A stretch of 64,000 bases of DNA from Methanohalophilus portucalensis (GTDB lineage: Archaea > Halobacteriota > Methanosarcinia > Methanosarcinales > Methanosarcinaceae). A program made the translations under genes and the position numbers. Within the stretch, counting starts at the first letter, position 1; every line of letters starts with the position of its first letter. The DNA lies in assembly GCF_002761295.1 (NCBI RefSeq), contig NZ_CP017881.1:495087-559086 (forward strand). Reading direction: 5' to 3'. Below, in pieces: positions 21,536 through 30,396 of this stretch. The notes under the pieces are model-generated. The model searched no databases. It was not told where the DNA came from and saw only the letters and a list, made by a program, of their open reading frames with translations.

Positions 21536-22324
21536 TTATTCCACTCTCACCTTCATAGGTGAATGTGTTATATACACATCTATATTTTCGGAAAAATCCT
21601 CTTTCCTTAAATTTACAGTTGTATTTGTTTCGTCTCTGTTTATTACCTTCATACCCATTGTTTCATTCAGGTAAGTTTCCCAGCCAGCATAATAGTCACT
21701 TTTAACAGTAATGTCAACAGATGAAACATTTTCATAAGAAAATACCGATGAATCCCCGGCGTCTGCAATGACCCTGATCAATCCCTCTCCAGAAATTCCA
21801 TTTGAACCCATTACTGCAGCAACCGGTATTATCATATTGTTGTCAGAAAGGACAAACTCGGGTTTTTTGACTATAATTGTACCTCCATTTCCATATCTTG
21901 CCCAGACACCTGTATTTTCATAAGCTACTGCAGTTCCTTCATAAGAATGCTTAATTTCTCGCATTTGCCTCTTGAATGTTTGATTCTCCAAACCTGCAGG
22001 CGTTGATGAAGAATTCCAGGTCTGCATTGTTACATTGATGGTACTGGTGCCGCTGGTCAGGACATTACCTCCATACATTTTTAGTTCAACTGATTGTGAG
22101 GGAGCTATACCGAAAATGACTTTATTGACATTTTCACACAGTATAATATGACTCTGCTTTATATTTTCGGTATGGCCATGCTCCTGAATATTTTGAAGAG
22201 CAGGATAACCTGCAACACCTATAATAGATATGGCTATTAGCATTATTCCAAGTATCAATATAGTATCAACTACTTCCGACACTGCCCTTTCAGACTTGAA
22301 TATTTTTTTGGGAACAATACGCAT
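21536..22324 (-). CDS. Pilin-like surface protein, DUF7289-type
   Basis: A 262-aa protein with a prepilin-like N-terminus: basic residues, then SERAVSEVVDTILILGIMLIAIS and a beta-rich outer domain with several Asn-X-Thr/Ser sites. It is paralogous to the next gene downstream over the segments SQSVELKMYGG / FSLMGGEV and AVAYENTGVW / IAYEGGGVW. It is the fifth gene of the six-gene operon, with gaps of 14 and 10 bp to its neighbours. Probably a minor pilin or pilus-associated surface protein. DUF numbers are given from memory. Confidence 0.7.
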   Translation of the reverse strand: MRIVPKKIFKSERAVSEVVDTILILGIMLIAISIIGVAGYPALQNIQEHGHTENIKQSHIILCENVNKVIFGIAPSQSVELKMYGGNVLTSGTSTINVTMQTWNSSSTPAGLENQTFKRQMREIKHSYEGTAVAYENTGVWARYGNGGTIIVKKPEFVLSDNNMIIPVAAVMGSNGISGEGLIRVIADAGDSSVFSYENVSSVDITVKSDYYAGWETYLNETMGMKVINRDETNTTVNLRKEDFSENIDVYITHSPMKVRVE

Positions 22325-22338
22325 GAGATCGCCATTTT

Positions 22339-22821
22339 TCAGTGGATTTCTATTATATCCGTAGTACTGTTGTAAAAGAAGTAATGCTCACCGGTTGCAC
22401 TGTCTATCGTAGCGGATTCTATATCTGTTGTTGTCAATTCATATGGTATCTGGACCCTGGTTTCAGCAATACCGTCAGATTCAAATATTATTTCATGTGT
22501 TTTGTTTGAAATTTGCATATAATAATATTCATCCGCGATTTTCATAGGTAACACAATATCGGATTGTATTTCTTCAACATCCCCTCCGGATTTTCTGGTA
22601 AGGTTTATTGTTGTATCAATCTTAGTAAGCTGAAGAGCAATGCTACTGCCATGTATTTCGAATTGCTCCCGCATAACGGAATGTTCATTACGATCCATCA
22701 TTACATAGGAAGAATTCATCACAAACATAAATACCATGATCGTTATTACAAATGTTAATATAAAACCAATAGCTGTAGAAACTCCCCTCCTGTCATGGTA
22801 TATTTTTTGCACATTAATCAC
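22339..22821 (-). CDS. Pilin-like surface protein, DUF7266-type
   Basis: A 160-aa protein starting with GTG directly after the upstream gene's stop codon. The N-terminus DRRGVSTAIGFILTFVITIMVFMFV is a class-III-signal-like motif followed by one hydrophobic helix; the rest is a small beta-rich extracellular domain. The operon context, not a diagnostic motif, supports a role as minor pilin. A second in-frame GTG three codons later is an alternative start with a slightly better ribosome-binding site. Confidence 0.65.
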   Translation of the reverse strand: MINVQKIYHDRRGVSTAIGFILTFVITIMVFMFVMNSSYVMMDRNEHSVMREQFEIHGSSIALQLTKIDTTINLTRKSGGDVEEIQSDIVLPMKIADEYYYMQISNKTHEIIFESDGIAETRVQIPYELTTTDIESATIDSATGEHYFFYNSTTDIIEIH

Positions 22822-23637
22822 TCACGGGACCGTTACGGGGAATGTCACATTGATTTTGTTTTTACTTGTAGCGATATCTACCGTTGCATTGATCATCTTG
22901 TATCTCTCACACCTGAATGATTCACCGGTGGAGAGTTTCCCTGATACTGAATAAAGTCCAACAATATTGCTTGAGTTTAAATATTTAAGGCTGTATTTTT
23001 TCCCTGCTGTACTGCTGTCAAACTGGTAGGTTGAATTACCTGTTATATTTATTAAGGGCGGGTTGATTTTATAGGTTTGATTTGAAACATTAGCCTCTAT
23101 ACTATTACTTCCGTCACCGTATATTTTCATAAACCAGATGGATGAACCGGATTGATCTAAGGCATGAACCTCGAAAGGTTCGGATATATTCCCCAGATTA
23201 CTGGTATTAACTTCCATTGTGAAATTATCCGTAGCATTCACATTATCGATTATCGTCCAGTTCTCCTTTCCTGACGACAAACCGTTTTTTGTAAAATATG
23301 CATCATAGAGAGTACTGTTGGTAAATGAAAACGAAACTCCACTATATGCATATAATATTGTAACTTCACGGGAATAATTTTCGAGATAGCGACTGAAGAC
23401 TGTATGATTGAAAGAAGAACCTTTAGTGGCATTGTAATAGGCTGCTTTTGTTGCTTCATCGGTCATACGGGCAATATTGGATACTTCAAAATAACTGATA
23501 TCATTATTGGATTCAGAGGCCATGTTACTCGCATAAATAATATTATTTAGCATTACAGTTGAAACTACAATCATAAATCCTATGGTAAATGCAGCAAGCA
23601 GCAACATTTGTCCTGAATCATTAGACTTATCCATCAT
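22822..23637 (-). CDS. Pilin-like surface protein, DUF7261-type
   Basis: A 271-aa protein starting at ATG 23637 behind AAGGGAG. The N-terminus NDSGQMLLLAAFTIGFMIVVSTVML resembles prepilin signal regions (small polar residues then a 20-residue helix). The rest is rich in Asn, Ser and Thr, with many potential glycosylation sites, as in methanogen surface proteins. It lies 12 bp after the preceding operon gene. Function in a pilus-like structure is inferred from context. Confidence 0.65.
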   Translation of the reverse strand: MMDKSNDSGQMLLLAAFTIGFMIVVSTVMLNNIIYASNMASESNNDISYFEVSNIARMTDEATKAAYYNATKGSSFNHTVFSRYLENYSREVTILYAYSGVSFSFTNSTLYDAYFTKNGLSSGKENWTIIDNVNATDNFTMEVNTSNLGNISEPFEVHALDQSGSSIWFMKIYGDGSNSIEANVSNQTYKINPPLINITGNSTYQFDSSTAGKKYSLKYLNSSNIVGLYSVSGKLSTGESFRCERYKMINATVDIATSKNKINVTFPVTVP

Positions 23638-23649
23638 TTTCTCCCTTTT

Positions 23650-24258
23650 TTACATACGCCACATTGTGAGTTTTACATCAACTATATTGTAGAAATCCGT
23701 TGTATTGTCCATATCTGGAATTGAAGTTCTGTTCTCAAAGGAAGAGGTATTTGCAATATCGTTATTTGAAAGTACAACTTTCCTTGAAACTATCACAGCA
23801 TTATCAGAGGGGTCACCGTTGTATATGTAAGGTGATGTGAGAGTATTCTCTGAATCCAGCCTGAATGTGAATTCCATATTGTGACCGATTCCTTTTGCTA
23901 CCAGAGTTTGTTGCAGTAATTCATTGACCGGACCACTGATAGTATCACTGCCGTTTGCCCGGGATTTATAGTGAGTAGCGTTCCAGACATATTCATCACC
24001 ACTCCAGCCTATGATCTCTTTTTTGAGTTGAGAGTCCTGATCATATTGTGAATGATCAAGTGCCATTACCATATCCTGGCCCAGGGTATATAGCTGTGAT
24101 TCAATGTGTGCATTTGCTGTAGAAGATGTCAAAGGAGTAATTGTGGTTGCCTGAACGGCAAATATGAGTACCCCGATCATCACAATTGCTGCCATTATGG
24201 CTTCAAGGGTATGAAGTTGTCCTGAATCATTATTGCGAAAATTAAATCCCAGTGCCAA
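23650..24258 (-). CDS. Pilin-like surface protein, DUF7288-type
   Basis: A 202-aa product if started at TTG 24258, which lies one base after the upstream stop codon with GGTG seven bases before it. A start at 24318 is open but would overlap the previous gene by 59 bp. The signal-like segment NNDSGQLHTLEAIMAAIVMIGVLIFAV leads to a secreted domain with a LYTLGQDMVMALDH helix. It is the second gene of the pilin-like operon. No enzymatic motif is seen. Confidence 0.65.
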   Translation of the reverse strand: MALGFNFRNNDSGQLHTLEAIMAAIVMIGVLIFAVQATTITPLTSSTANAHIESQLYTLGQDMVMALDHSQYDQDSQLKKEIIGWSGDEYVWNATHYKSRANGSDTISGPVNELLQQTLVAKGIGHNMEFTFRLDSENTLTSPYIYNGDPSDNAVIVSRKVVLSNNDIANTSSFENRTSIPDMDNTTDFYNIVDVKLTMWRM

Positions 24259-24259
24259 T

Positions 24260-24766
24260 TTACCACACCCTGACAGATATTGTGGCTGTTTGTACATCGT
24301 TGTTTTCACAATCTTCAAGAAGAACTGTTCTTTTTGTTTGTCCTATGTTTCCGACAGAAGGGAGGGTTTTTCCAGCCATGTATACTGTCGATGAACTATT
24401 CTCAATAGTTACATTCAGATCATAACTACTAAATTCCCCTTTTAACCCAAGTGAGGATAAAGTCGAAGTATAATTGCTATTTAACAATGTAAAAAATTTA
24501 TCCGTATCTTCGGTGTTAATAAGGTTGGTCGTGGTCATATCTCCAGAACTCATTTCTTTTTCTGTGATAGTTACTGACACACGATCTGCAATCAGGGTTA
24601 CTTCATCTGATTCAGAATTAAATGGCGTAAACAACCCGGAAGTATAATTGAACACAAAAAAAATTACAAATATAAAAATTGTAATTGCAGCCAGATAATC
24701 GATTGTAATCTGGCCATCTAAGCCTGTTTTAAGCGTATTATCTTTCCTTGACCTGTATGTCATCAT
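24260..24766 (-). CDS. Pilin-like surface protein, DUF7287-type
   Basis: First gene of the six-gene minus-strand operon, 168 aa. The N-terminus has basic residues, then GLDGQITIDYLAAITIFIFVIFFVF, a prepilin-like cleavage region and helix; the mature part is small and Ser/Thr-rich. A TATA-like sequence (ACATATAGTTATATT on the minus strand, around 24796-24810) about 30-40 bp upstream of the ATG probably drives the operon. No assembly ATPase or platform gene is in the window. Confidence 0.65.
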   Translation of the reverse strand: MMTYRSRKDNTLKTGLDGQITIDYLAAITIFIFVIFFVFNYTSGLFTPFNSESDEVTLIADRVSVTITEKEMSSGDMTTTNLINTEDTDKFFTLLNSNYTSTLSSLGLKGEFSSYDLNVTIENSSSTVYMAGKTLPSVGNIGQTKRTVLLEDCENNDVQTATISVRVW

Positions 24767-24941
24767 ATTTCAGTCCATTCAAAAGATGCCAGAATATAAC
24801 TATATGTTACCGATTCCTCAAGTATGTTTATTTAATGATATGAATTATAAAAATATGGCGATGAATGTTGATGGTATTGAAAGCAACTTCTGTGTGTACT
24901 AATATGTAAGACTTATGTACACAAAAAACAAAAGAAAAAAA

Positions 24942-25559
24942 TTAAAGGGGCCTCTGGACCCCTTCATTTGCATCAGATGAAGTGTCATCAACTTCTTCAA
25001 AATCTGCCACATAGGTATATGCGGTATCATTATTTTCTATCATACGATATGTGACTACCACAGATGCTATCACAACAATCGGAGTGGTAATCAGGGAACC
25101 AAAGACTACATAGCTGCCAATGCCACTGATAATCCAGAGGATAATGGAAATGATTGCTGTATCCAGGAAATTGTTTTTTCCGATCTCAATACTTTCCTTG
25201 ATGGCATCAATTCCACTGTATCCCCTGATGACAAGTAGTGGAAAAGCATACAGCAGCAGTATTAGAAGGATGATTCCCGGTATAATGAGCAGCAGGTAGC
25301 CAACTAACAATAGAAAACCCGCCACAATAGCGAAAACCCAGCTTCTCACGAAATGATCAAATCCACTGAATACATCTTTGTAATCAATAGGCTCTCCCTT
25401 TACACCCCTGACAGCCATATCTACCAGCCCATAGAACAGCGGGGCAATTGTAACAATAAGAATCGAACCGATCATAGCAACCAATGTAGCAATGATGTAT
25501 GTCACGAAGTTTTCTTTGAAAACATCCCATGTGTCTGAAAATATCTTCTCATAATCCAT
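24942..25559 (-). CDS. Polytopic membrane protein of the DUF4013/DUF7847-like group
   Basis: A 205-aa integral membrane protein with about five or six hydrophobic segments, including FVTYIIATLVAMIGSIL, GFLLLVGYLLLIIPGIILLI and TAIISIILWIISGIGSYVV. The start MDYEKIFSDTWDVFKENF and the mid-protein PGIILLI segment recall the glycerophosphodiesterase-membrane / DUF4013 style families. The C-terminus is acidic and cytoplasmic. AGGAG precedes the ATG. No function can be assigned. It is divergent from the hypothetical gene at 25743. Confidence 0.6.
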   Translation of the reverse strand: MDYEKIFSDTWDVFKENFVTYIIATLVAMIGSILIVTIAPLFYGLVDMAVRGVKGEPIDYKDVFSGFDHFVRSWVFAIVAGFLLLVGYLLLIIPGIILLILLLYAFPLLVIRGYSGIDAIKESIEIGKNNFLDTAIISIILWIISGIGSYVVFGSLITTPIVVIASVVVTYRMIENNDTAYTYVADFEEVDDTSSDANEGVQRPL

Positions 25560-25667
25560 AAATAATCTCCTGGAAATTGTGTATAATTACGAATCTAAAA
25601 TATATGAGAACTTTATTATATAAATAGATAACCTGTCGATTTATAGTCATCTATGAAAGGAGGCCAA

Positions 25668-25712
25668 ATGGATTGTTCAGGTTGTATTCTCTTGAAAAGC
25701 AATTTAACGTAA
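25668..25712 (+). CDS. Possible 14-residue leader peptide with a C-x2-C motif
   Basis: AAAGGAGG lies four bases before an ATG that opens a 14-codon frame (MDCSGCILLKSNLT) ending in TAA, 30 bp ahead of the next gene. A TATA box (TTATATAAAT at about 25610-25619) lies upstream at a distance that puts both in one transcript. It could be a regulatory leader peptide or an upstream ORF; the two cysteines are suggestive, not conclusive. Confidence 0.35.
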   Translation: MDCSGCILLKSNLT

Positions 25713-25742
25713 AACATACATAGTAAAGCCAGGAGGATAAGA

Positions 25743-26099
25743 ATGAAAAATACCATCACCAGGAGTTTTGGACTTGGGGATTATGCAATAAAAGGAGCAC
25801 AGATTGATGGATTCTCCATGATGCTGCATGATCGCGAACATTTGAGCACTGAAGTTAAATATGTGCCCGCTTGCTGTGACAGCTTTACAAAAGATCAGGT
25901 TGAGGAACTGATCCAAAGAATTATGGAAAAAGCAAGGTATTTCATGGAAAAACTTCATGAAAACATCAAATGCAAAGTCATTTTCGTGGATTTTGAAGAA
26001 ACGGGTTTTACACCTGACAGTGACATGCCATCAATAGAGGTGCGCTCCCTGGAAAAGTTACACGTAATATACAGGTTTTCGGTGGAATATTATATCTAA
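25743..26099 (+). CDS. Conserved-looking hypothetical protein (118 aa)
   Basis: I do not recognise this protein. It starts at an ATG with a near-perfect AGGAGG ribosome-binding site. It is soluble and mixed alpha/beta, with a central amphipathic helix (about residues 48-75, TKDQVEELIQRIMEKARYF) and a C-terminal beta-rich half. Two adjacent cysteines (ACCDSF, about residues 44-45) stand out. It follows the possible leader peptide and is convergent with the cupin gene 8 bp downstream. Confidence 0.6.
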   Translation: MKNTITRSFGLGDYAIKGAQIDGFSMMLHDREHLSTEVKYVPACCDSFTKDQVEELIQRIMEKARYFMEKLHENIKCKVIFVDFEETGFTPDSDMPSIEVRSLEKLHVIYRFSVEYYI

Positions 26100-26107
26100 A
26101 AAAGAAA

Positions 26108-26446
26108 TTACAGGAGTTGAGTAGATTCTTCCTGTTTTTGCATTTTCACAACCAAAAAACGCAGAGTTCCGTCACCTGCGTTAGCTACCAGATGTGGGAT
26201 CTTTGCAGGACTCTCAACAATTGCATCCTTCTCCACAATCTCGGCTTCATCGCCAATTTCAACTTTGGCCTTGCCTTCAAGTATATAGAAAAACACATCC
26301 ACCGGGGTAATATGTTTTTTCAGAGACTGCTTTGGTTCAAGGGTTATGTGCATTGCCTGACCATGGTCTGATGCATACATCTTTCGCACATCTGCACCAT
26401 GCGGATTCTTTTTTTGCTCGGCATCTTTTACGTATCTGATTTGCAT
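26108..26446 (-). CDS. Small cupin-domain protein
   Basis: A single-domain cupin of 112 aa with the conserved barrel segments HITPVDVFFYILEGKAKVEIGDE and AKIPHLVANAGDG. The usual metal-binding histidines are only partly present (H in KKHITPVD and in IPHLVAN), so metal binding is uncertain. It lies 32 bp upstream of hcp on the same strand's downstream side, that is, hcp ends beyond its start codon and is not in front of it. Substrate unknown. Confidence 0.75.
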   Translation of the reverse strand: MQIRYVKDAEQKKNPHGADVRKMYASDHGQAMHITLEPKQSLKKHITPVDVFFYILEGKAKVEIGDEAEIVEKDAIVESPAKIPHLVANAGDGTLRFLVVKMQKQEESTQLL

Positions 26447-26478
26447 ATTTGGCTCTCCTAAAGAGGGGATGTGAGGCT

Positions 26479-28167
26479 TTAGAGCAGCCTCTCCAGATCA
26501 TTTTCTACAGTTGTGTTTTTGCTGATGTTGAAATTTTCAACCAGCACGTTCAACACATTCGGGGAAACAAACGCCGGCAATCTTGGTCCCAGTACAATGT
26601 TCTTGACGCCAAGACTTAGCAGGGCAAGCAATACAAGGACTGCCTTTTGCTCATACCAGGCAATATTATAGGAAACCGGCAGATCATTTATGTCATCCAG
26701 TTCAAAGGCTTCAGCCAGCTTTTGGGCAATGACAACCAGTGAGTAGGAATCATTACACTGGCCCGCATCCAGTATCCTGGGTATACCGCCGATGTCTCCC
26801 AGATCCAGCTTATTATACCGATACTTGGCACAACCCGCTGTAAGAATTACCGCATCCTGTGGAAGTTGTTTTGCAAATTCAGTATAATATTCCCTGTCGT
26901 GCTGTCTCCCGTCACAACCCGCCATTACAATGAACCGGGATATCTGGCCGGCTTTTACTGCATCCACGATCTTGTCGGCAACTGAAAGAGCGGAATTGTG
27001 TGCAAATCCGGCAGGTATTGCGCCATTTTCCAGTTGTTCGGGTGGTTTGGATTGTTTTGCCATTTCAATGATTTCAGAGAAGTCTTTTGTACCGTCTTCT
27101 TTCTCTTCGATGTGCTTGAGTCCTTCAAATCCTACCATTGCTGTTGTGAATACCCGGTCAGAATAGGAATCCTTTGGAGGTACAAGACAGTTTGTGGTCA
27201 TAAGCACAGGACCATTGAATTTTTCGAATTCGGTTTTCTGTTGCCACCATGACCCACCATAGTTGCCCACCAGGTGTTCGTACTTTTTGAATTCTGGATA
27301 GGCATTGGCAGGCAGCATTTCTCCGTGGGTATATACGTCGACACCGGTGCCTTCAGTCTGTTTCAGTAGTTGTTCCATATCCTTCAGATCATGCCCACTG
27401 ATAAGAATTCCCGGATTGTTCCCGGTTCCGATATTAATCTCTGTGGGTTCCGGATGACCATAATTTGTAGTGTTGGCTTCATCCAGCATTGCCATTGTCT
27501 TGACACCGAAACTTCCACATTCCAGCACCAGGCCTGTGAGGTCATCTACTGATAGGGAATCATCAAGAGTGGCTACCAGTGCCCTGTCAACAAAAGCTTC
27601 AATATCTTTATCTTTGTGACCAAGTACACGGGCATGGTATGCATAAGCAGCCATTCCTTTTAGACCATATACCAGTAATTCTCTCAGGGATCTGATATCT
27701 TCATCTTCAGTTGCCAGGATGCTGACTGAATCCGTGTTTCCAAGTTCCTCCGGATTGACCGTTGCAGCCTGTGGAAGATCGCTCAGGTCCACTCCATGTG
27801 CCTGGAGTTCGGATTTAAGTTGTTCCCTTTTATCATATGCATCCTGAATCCACTTCTCGAAATCAGTAGCACTGAAGTTGACATTGGTTACTGTCGAGAA
27901 AAGGGCTTCTTCCATGAAATGGGAATCAATATAATCTTCTGGTTCTCCTTCCTCTTGCTCGTTTCCTTTCAGGGCATTTAATAATCGGGTTTTCAGTCCC
28001 GGATTTTCGGGAACTGTTTCTCTTGCTTTCTGGTTGACAGCGGCAAGCCCTTTGAGCATATAAATAAGCTGGTCCTGCAGATCTGCAACTTCATTTGATT
28101 TCCCGCATACTCCACCCTTTGTACAGGCTTCCCCTTTTGCTGTTTCTTCACATTGGTAACAAAACAT
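26479..28167 (-). CDS. hcp: Hybrid-cluster protein (Hcp/prismane), copy 1
   Basis: A 562-aa hybrid Fe-S-O cluster protein. Proposed activities of the family are NO and hydroxylamine reduction under nitrosative stress. The N-terminal [4Fe-4S] cysteines are C3-x2-C6-x8-C15-x5-C21, and hybrid-cluster regions are present ([40 protein letters not shown]). The start is ATG 28167 with GGAGG seven bases upstream, not the in-frame start at 28203. It is divergent from an HxlR-type regulator, and the promoter region holds two palindromes. No Hcr reductase gene is adjacent. Confidence 0.93.
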   Translation of the reverse strand: MFCYQCEETAKGEACTKGGVCGKSNEVADLQDQLIYMLKGLAAVNQKARETVPENPGLKTRLLNALKGNEQEEGEPEDYIDSHFMEEALFSTVTNVNFSATDFEKWIQDAYDKREQLKSELQAHGVDLSDLPQAATVNPEELGNTDSVSILATEDEDIRSLRELLVYGLKGMAAYAYHARVLGHKDKDIEAFVDRALVATLDDSLSVDDLTGLVLECGSFGVKTMAMLDEANTTNYGHPEPTEINIGTGNNPGILISGHDLKDMEQLLKQTEGTGVDVYTHGEMLPANAYPEFKKYEHLVGNYGGSWWQQKTEFEKFNGPVLMTTNCLVPPKDSYSDRVFTTAMVGFEGLKHIEEKEDGTKDFSEIIEMAKQSKPPEQLENGAIPAGFAHNSALSVADKIVDAVKAGQISRFIVMAGCDGRQHDREYYTEFAKQLPQDAVILTAGCAKYRYNKLDLGDIGGIPRILDAGQCNDSYSLVVIAQKLAEAFELDDINDLPVSYNIAWYEQKAVLVLLALLSLGVKNIVLGPRLPAFVSPNVLNVLVENFNISKNTTVENDLERLL

Positions 28168-28216
28168 ATTTTTCCTCCACACATTATAGATATTTTGCAA
28201 CATTGATATCTAGCAA

Positions 28217-28233
28217 AGTATATTATCGATACT
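28217..28233. promoter_or_regulatory. Palindromic operator 1 (AGTAT-N7-ATACT)
   Basis: Perfect 5-bp inverted repeat around 7 bp, overlapping the minus-strand TATA-like sequence (TAATATACT) of hcp. An identical palindrome starts 18 bp further on. Likely binding site of the adjacent HxlR-family protein. Confidence 0.6.
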
Positions 28234-28234
28234 A

Positions 28235-28251
28235 AGTATTATTAGGATACT
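28235..28251. promoter_or_regulatory. Palindromic operator 2 (AGTAT-N7-ATACT)
   Basis: Second copy of the palindrome with the same arms and spacer length but a different spacer sequence, ending two bases before the TATA-like box (TTTATATAA) of the regulator gene. Its position predicts autoregulation. Confidence 0.6.
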
Positions 28252-28285
28252 GGTTTATATAATAGAAGGTTTCTAACTAGATACC

Positions 28286-28660
28286 ATGAAAGATTGTACC
28301 CTTTACAAAATGATGGACATAATTGGCAAACGTTGGACGCTGTGTATCTTACTGGAATTGCATAAAGGTGATAAATACCAGAAGCAATTCAATGAACTCA
28401 AAGCAATGTTGGGGGATATTACACCAAAAATGCTGTCCACCCGCCTGAAGGAACTTGAGGCACATGGGCTTGTTGAAAAAGAACTTGATTCCTCGGCCAT
28501 CCCTGTAAAATCCTTCTATTCGTTAAGTGAAAGTGGACAGGAATTTATCGAAATAATCAAGGAGATCAAGGGATGGGGTCTCAAATGGAAATTTGACAAT
28601 CCTCTTTGCAGTGTTTCCGATTGTAGGTATTGTGGCGTTGCAAAAGCAACCGACAACTAA
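28286..28660 (+). CDS. HxlR-family winged-helix regulator with a cysteine-rich tail
   Basis: A 124-aa dimeric-type regulator: DIIGKRWTLCILLEL starts the winged helix, and ITPKMLSTRLKELEAHGLVEK is the recognition region. Cysteines at C4 and C20 and a C-terminal C108-x4-C113-x2-C116 set could hold a metal or Fe-S cluster or act as a redox switch. It is divergent from hcp, and its TATA box lies so close to the ATG that the message may be leaderless. The likely role is control of hcp and itself in response to NO or oxidants; this is inferred from context. Confidence 0.85.
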   Translation: MKDCTLYKMMDIIGKRWTLCILLELHKGDKYQKQFNELKAMLGDITPKMLSTRLKELEAHGLVEKELDSSAIPVKSFYSLSESGQEFIEIIKEIKGWGLKWKFDNPLCSVSDCRYCGVAKATDN

Positions 28661-28671
28661 AACTGTAATTG

Positions 28672-30066
28672 TTATCGGGCGGATATTTCCAATATTCCCC
28701 TTGCCGCCAGGATTCCGGTTGCAGAAGCATTAACTATGTCTCTGGACAATCCTGCTCCGTCCCCGGCTGCAAACAGGTTCTTGATACTTGATTGCATATT
28801 CCCGTCAACCTGTATTTTCATGGAATAAAACTTAACCTCCGGAGCATAGAGAAGGGTGGAGTCACAAGCCACGCCGGGAATGATCCTGTCAAGGGTTTCC
28901 AGTCCTTCAATAATATCCATAACTATCCTGTGCGGCATGGCCATCGAAATATCCCCCGGCGTTACATCTTTCAGGGTATTCACCACCGGATTTCTTGTAA
29001 GACGCGCTTCAGTGGAACGCCGTCCTCTTCTCAGGTCTCCCATCCTCTGGAGGACAGGTTTGCCTCCTCCTATGGTGGTTGCCAGTTTTGCCACCGACCT
29101 GGCATATTTGATTGTATTCTCAATGGGTTTTGTCAGTTCGATGTGTACCAGAAATGCGAAATTGGTATTCTCAGAAACCGTGTCATGCATTGAATGCCCG
29201 TTGGTGGCAATGAATCCTTCATACTCTTCCCTGACGACAAAACCGTGTTCATTGGTACAGAAAGTGCGTATAAAATCGTCATATTTGCGGGTCTGGATAT
29301 GGAATTTCGGATCACGGTTAATTTTGGTCACAGGATCCATTATTATGCCGGGAACTTCAACACGAATCCCAATGTCCACTCCTGCATAACGGGCATCAAT
29401 TGAATGTTTATCCACTATTTCATTGACCCATTTTCCTCCAATCCGGCCCGGTGCCAGAAGCGTATAACTGGATTCTATTGTCCTGCCGTTATTCAGGAAA
29501 ATACCTTTGCAGACATTGTTTTCAACCCAGAGATCCTTTACATCAGTATTCAGGAGAAAATCAACTCCACTTTCATCCAGTTTCTTTTTAAATTTCCCAA
29601 TAACATCAGGTGCGTTATCAGTTCCTATATGCCTTTGTTTTATATCGATGAATTTTGCTCCCACCGACGCAGCCCGGCGTTGTAGTTGCTCTACATCTTC
29701 TCCCTTTGGTGAGATCATTTTTTTTGTGGCACCACACTGCAGGAATATATTATCCACATAATCCACAAGTTCCCATGCCTTCTCCTGATCATGAGTGAAT
29801 TCTAAAAGGTCTCCTCCGATATCCGGTCTTAAATTCAGGGTCCCGTCAGAAAATGTCCCCGCTCCGCCAACTCCACACATGATATTGCAGGGGGTACAGT
29901 GCATACAGTGTTGAACGGATTCCATGGGACAATGTCTTTTTTCGACATCTCTGCCCTTGTCAATTACCAGGATTTTCAAACCATGACCGGAAAGTTCATT
30001 GGCTGCAAACATCCCGGCAGGTCCGGCTCCGATAATAATTACATCGTATCGATTGTTTACTGCCAT
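28672..30066 (-). CDS. FAD-dependent oxidoreductase of the COG2509 type with a Cys-rich insert
   Basis: A 464-aa flavoprotein with the Rossmann motif GAGPAGMFAANEL at residues 13-25 and a C-terminal FAD-contact segment NLFAAGDGAGLSRDI. After the first beta-alpha-beta unit comes an unusual cysteine cluster C46, C54, C57, C60, C64, which could bind an iron-sulfur cluster. It ends 11 bp from the HxlR gene, convergently. It may share the redox-stress theme of the neighbouring hcp genes, but substrate and electron partner are unknown. Confidence 0.75.
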   Translation of the reverse strand: MAVNNRYDVIIIGAGPAGMFAANELSGHGLKILVIDKGRDVEKRHCPMESVQHCMHCTPCNIMCGVGGAGTFSDGTLNLRPDIGGDLLEFTHDQEKAWELVDYVDNIFLQCGATKKMISPKGEDVEQLQRRAASVGAKFIDIKQRHIGTDNAPDVIGKFKKKLDESGVDFLLNTDVKDLWVENNVCKGIFLNNGRTIESSYTLLAPGRIGGKWVNEIVDKHSIDARYAGVDIGIRVEVPGIIMDPVTKINRDPKFHIQTRKYDDFIRTFCTNEHGFVVREEYEGFIATNGHSMHDTVSENTNFAFLVHIELTKPIENTIKYARSVAKLATTIGGGKPVLQRMGDLRRGRRSTEARLTRNPVVNTLKDVTPGDISMAMPHRIVMDIIEGLETLDRIIPGVACDSTLLYAPEVKFYSMKIQVDGNMQSSIKNLFAAGDGAGLSRDIVNASATGILAARGILEISAR

Positions 30067-30396
30067 AATGCCATTTTTCTCCCCATAAAACTGGATTTTT
30101 TATGATTAAATAGTTGTCCTTGTTTTCATCCGGCATTTGATGTAATATAGATAACCTGCTAATGATAATGACTAGTGTTTCTAACCCGGCGTCCAAAATT
30201 AATATAAGGTATTTAGATAGAGTATTCCATAACAAATTTAGGAAGAAAAAGCCAATTTGTACAATTTAAAAGGGGGTCCAATTTTAACAAGTGAAATATG
30301 ACAACTTGTGGATTATTTCCTTTCAGGAGACGAGTATTGTTGAAGATAGATCGTAAATCGGAATAATTGTAAAAATTTATGAAAAGGAGGAGTTTC
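30067..30396. other. Divergent intergenic region between the flavoprotein and TM2 genes
   Basis: 330 bp without a convincing gene. It is A/T-rich and contains a small inverted repeat ACAAGT-N11-ACTTGT (30287-30309) and TATA-like sequences, consistent with two divergent promoters. Nothing else is recognised. Confidence 0.5.
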
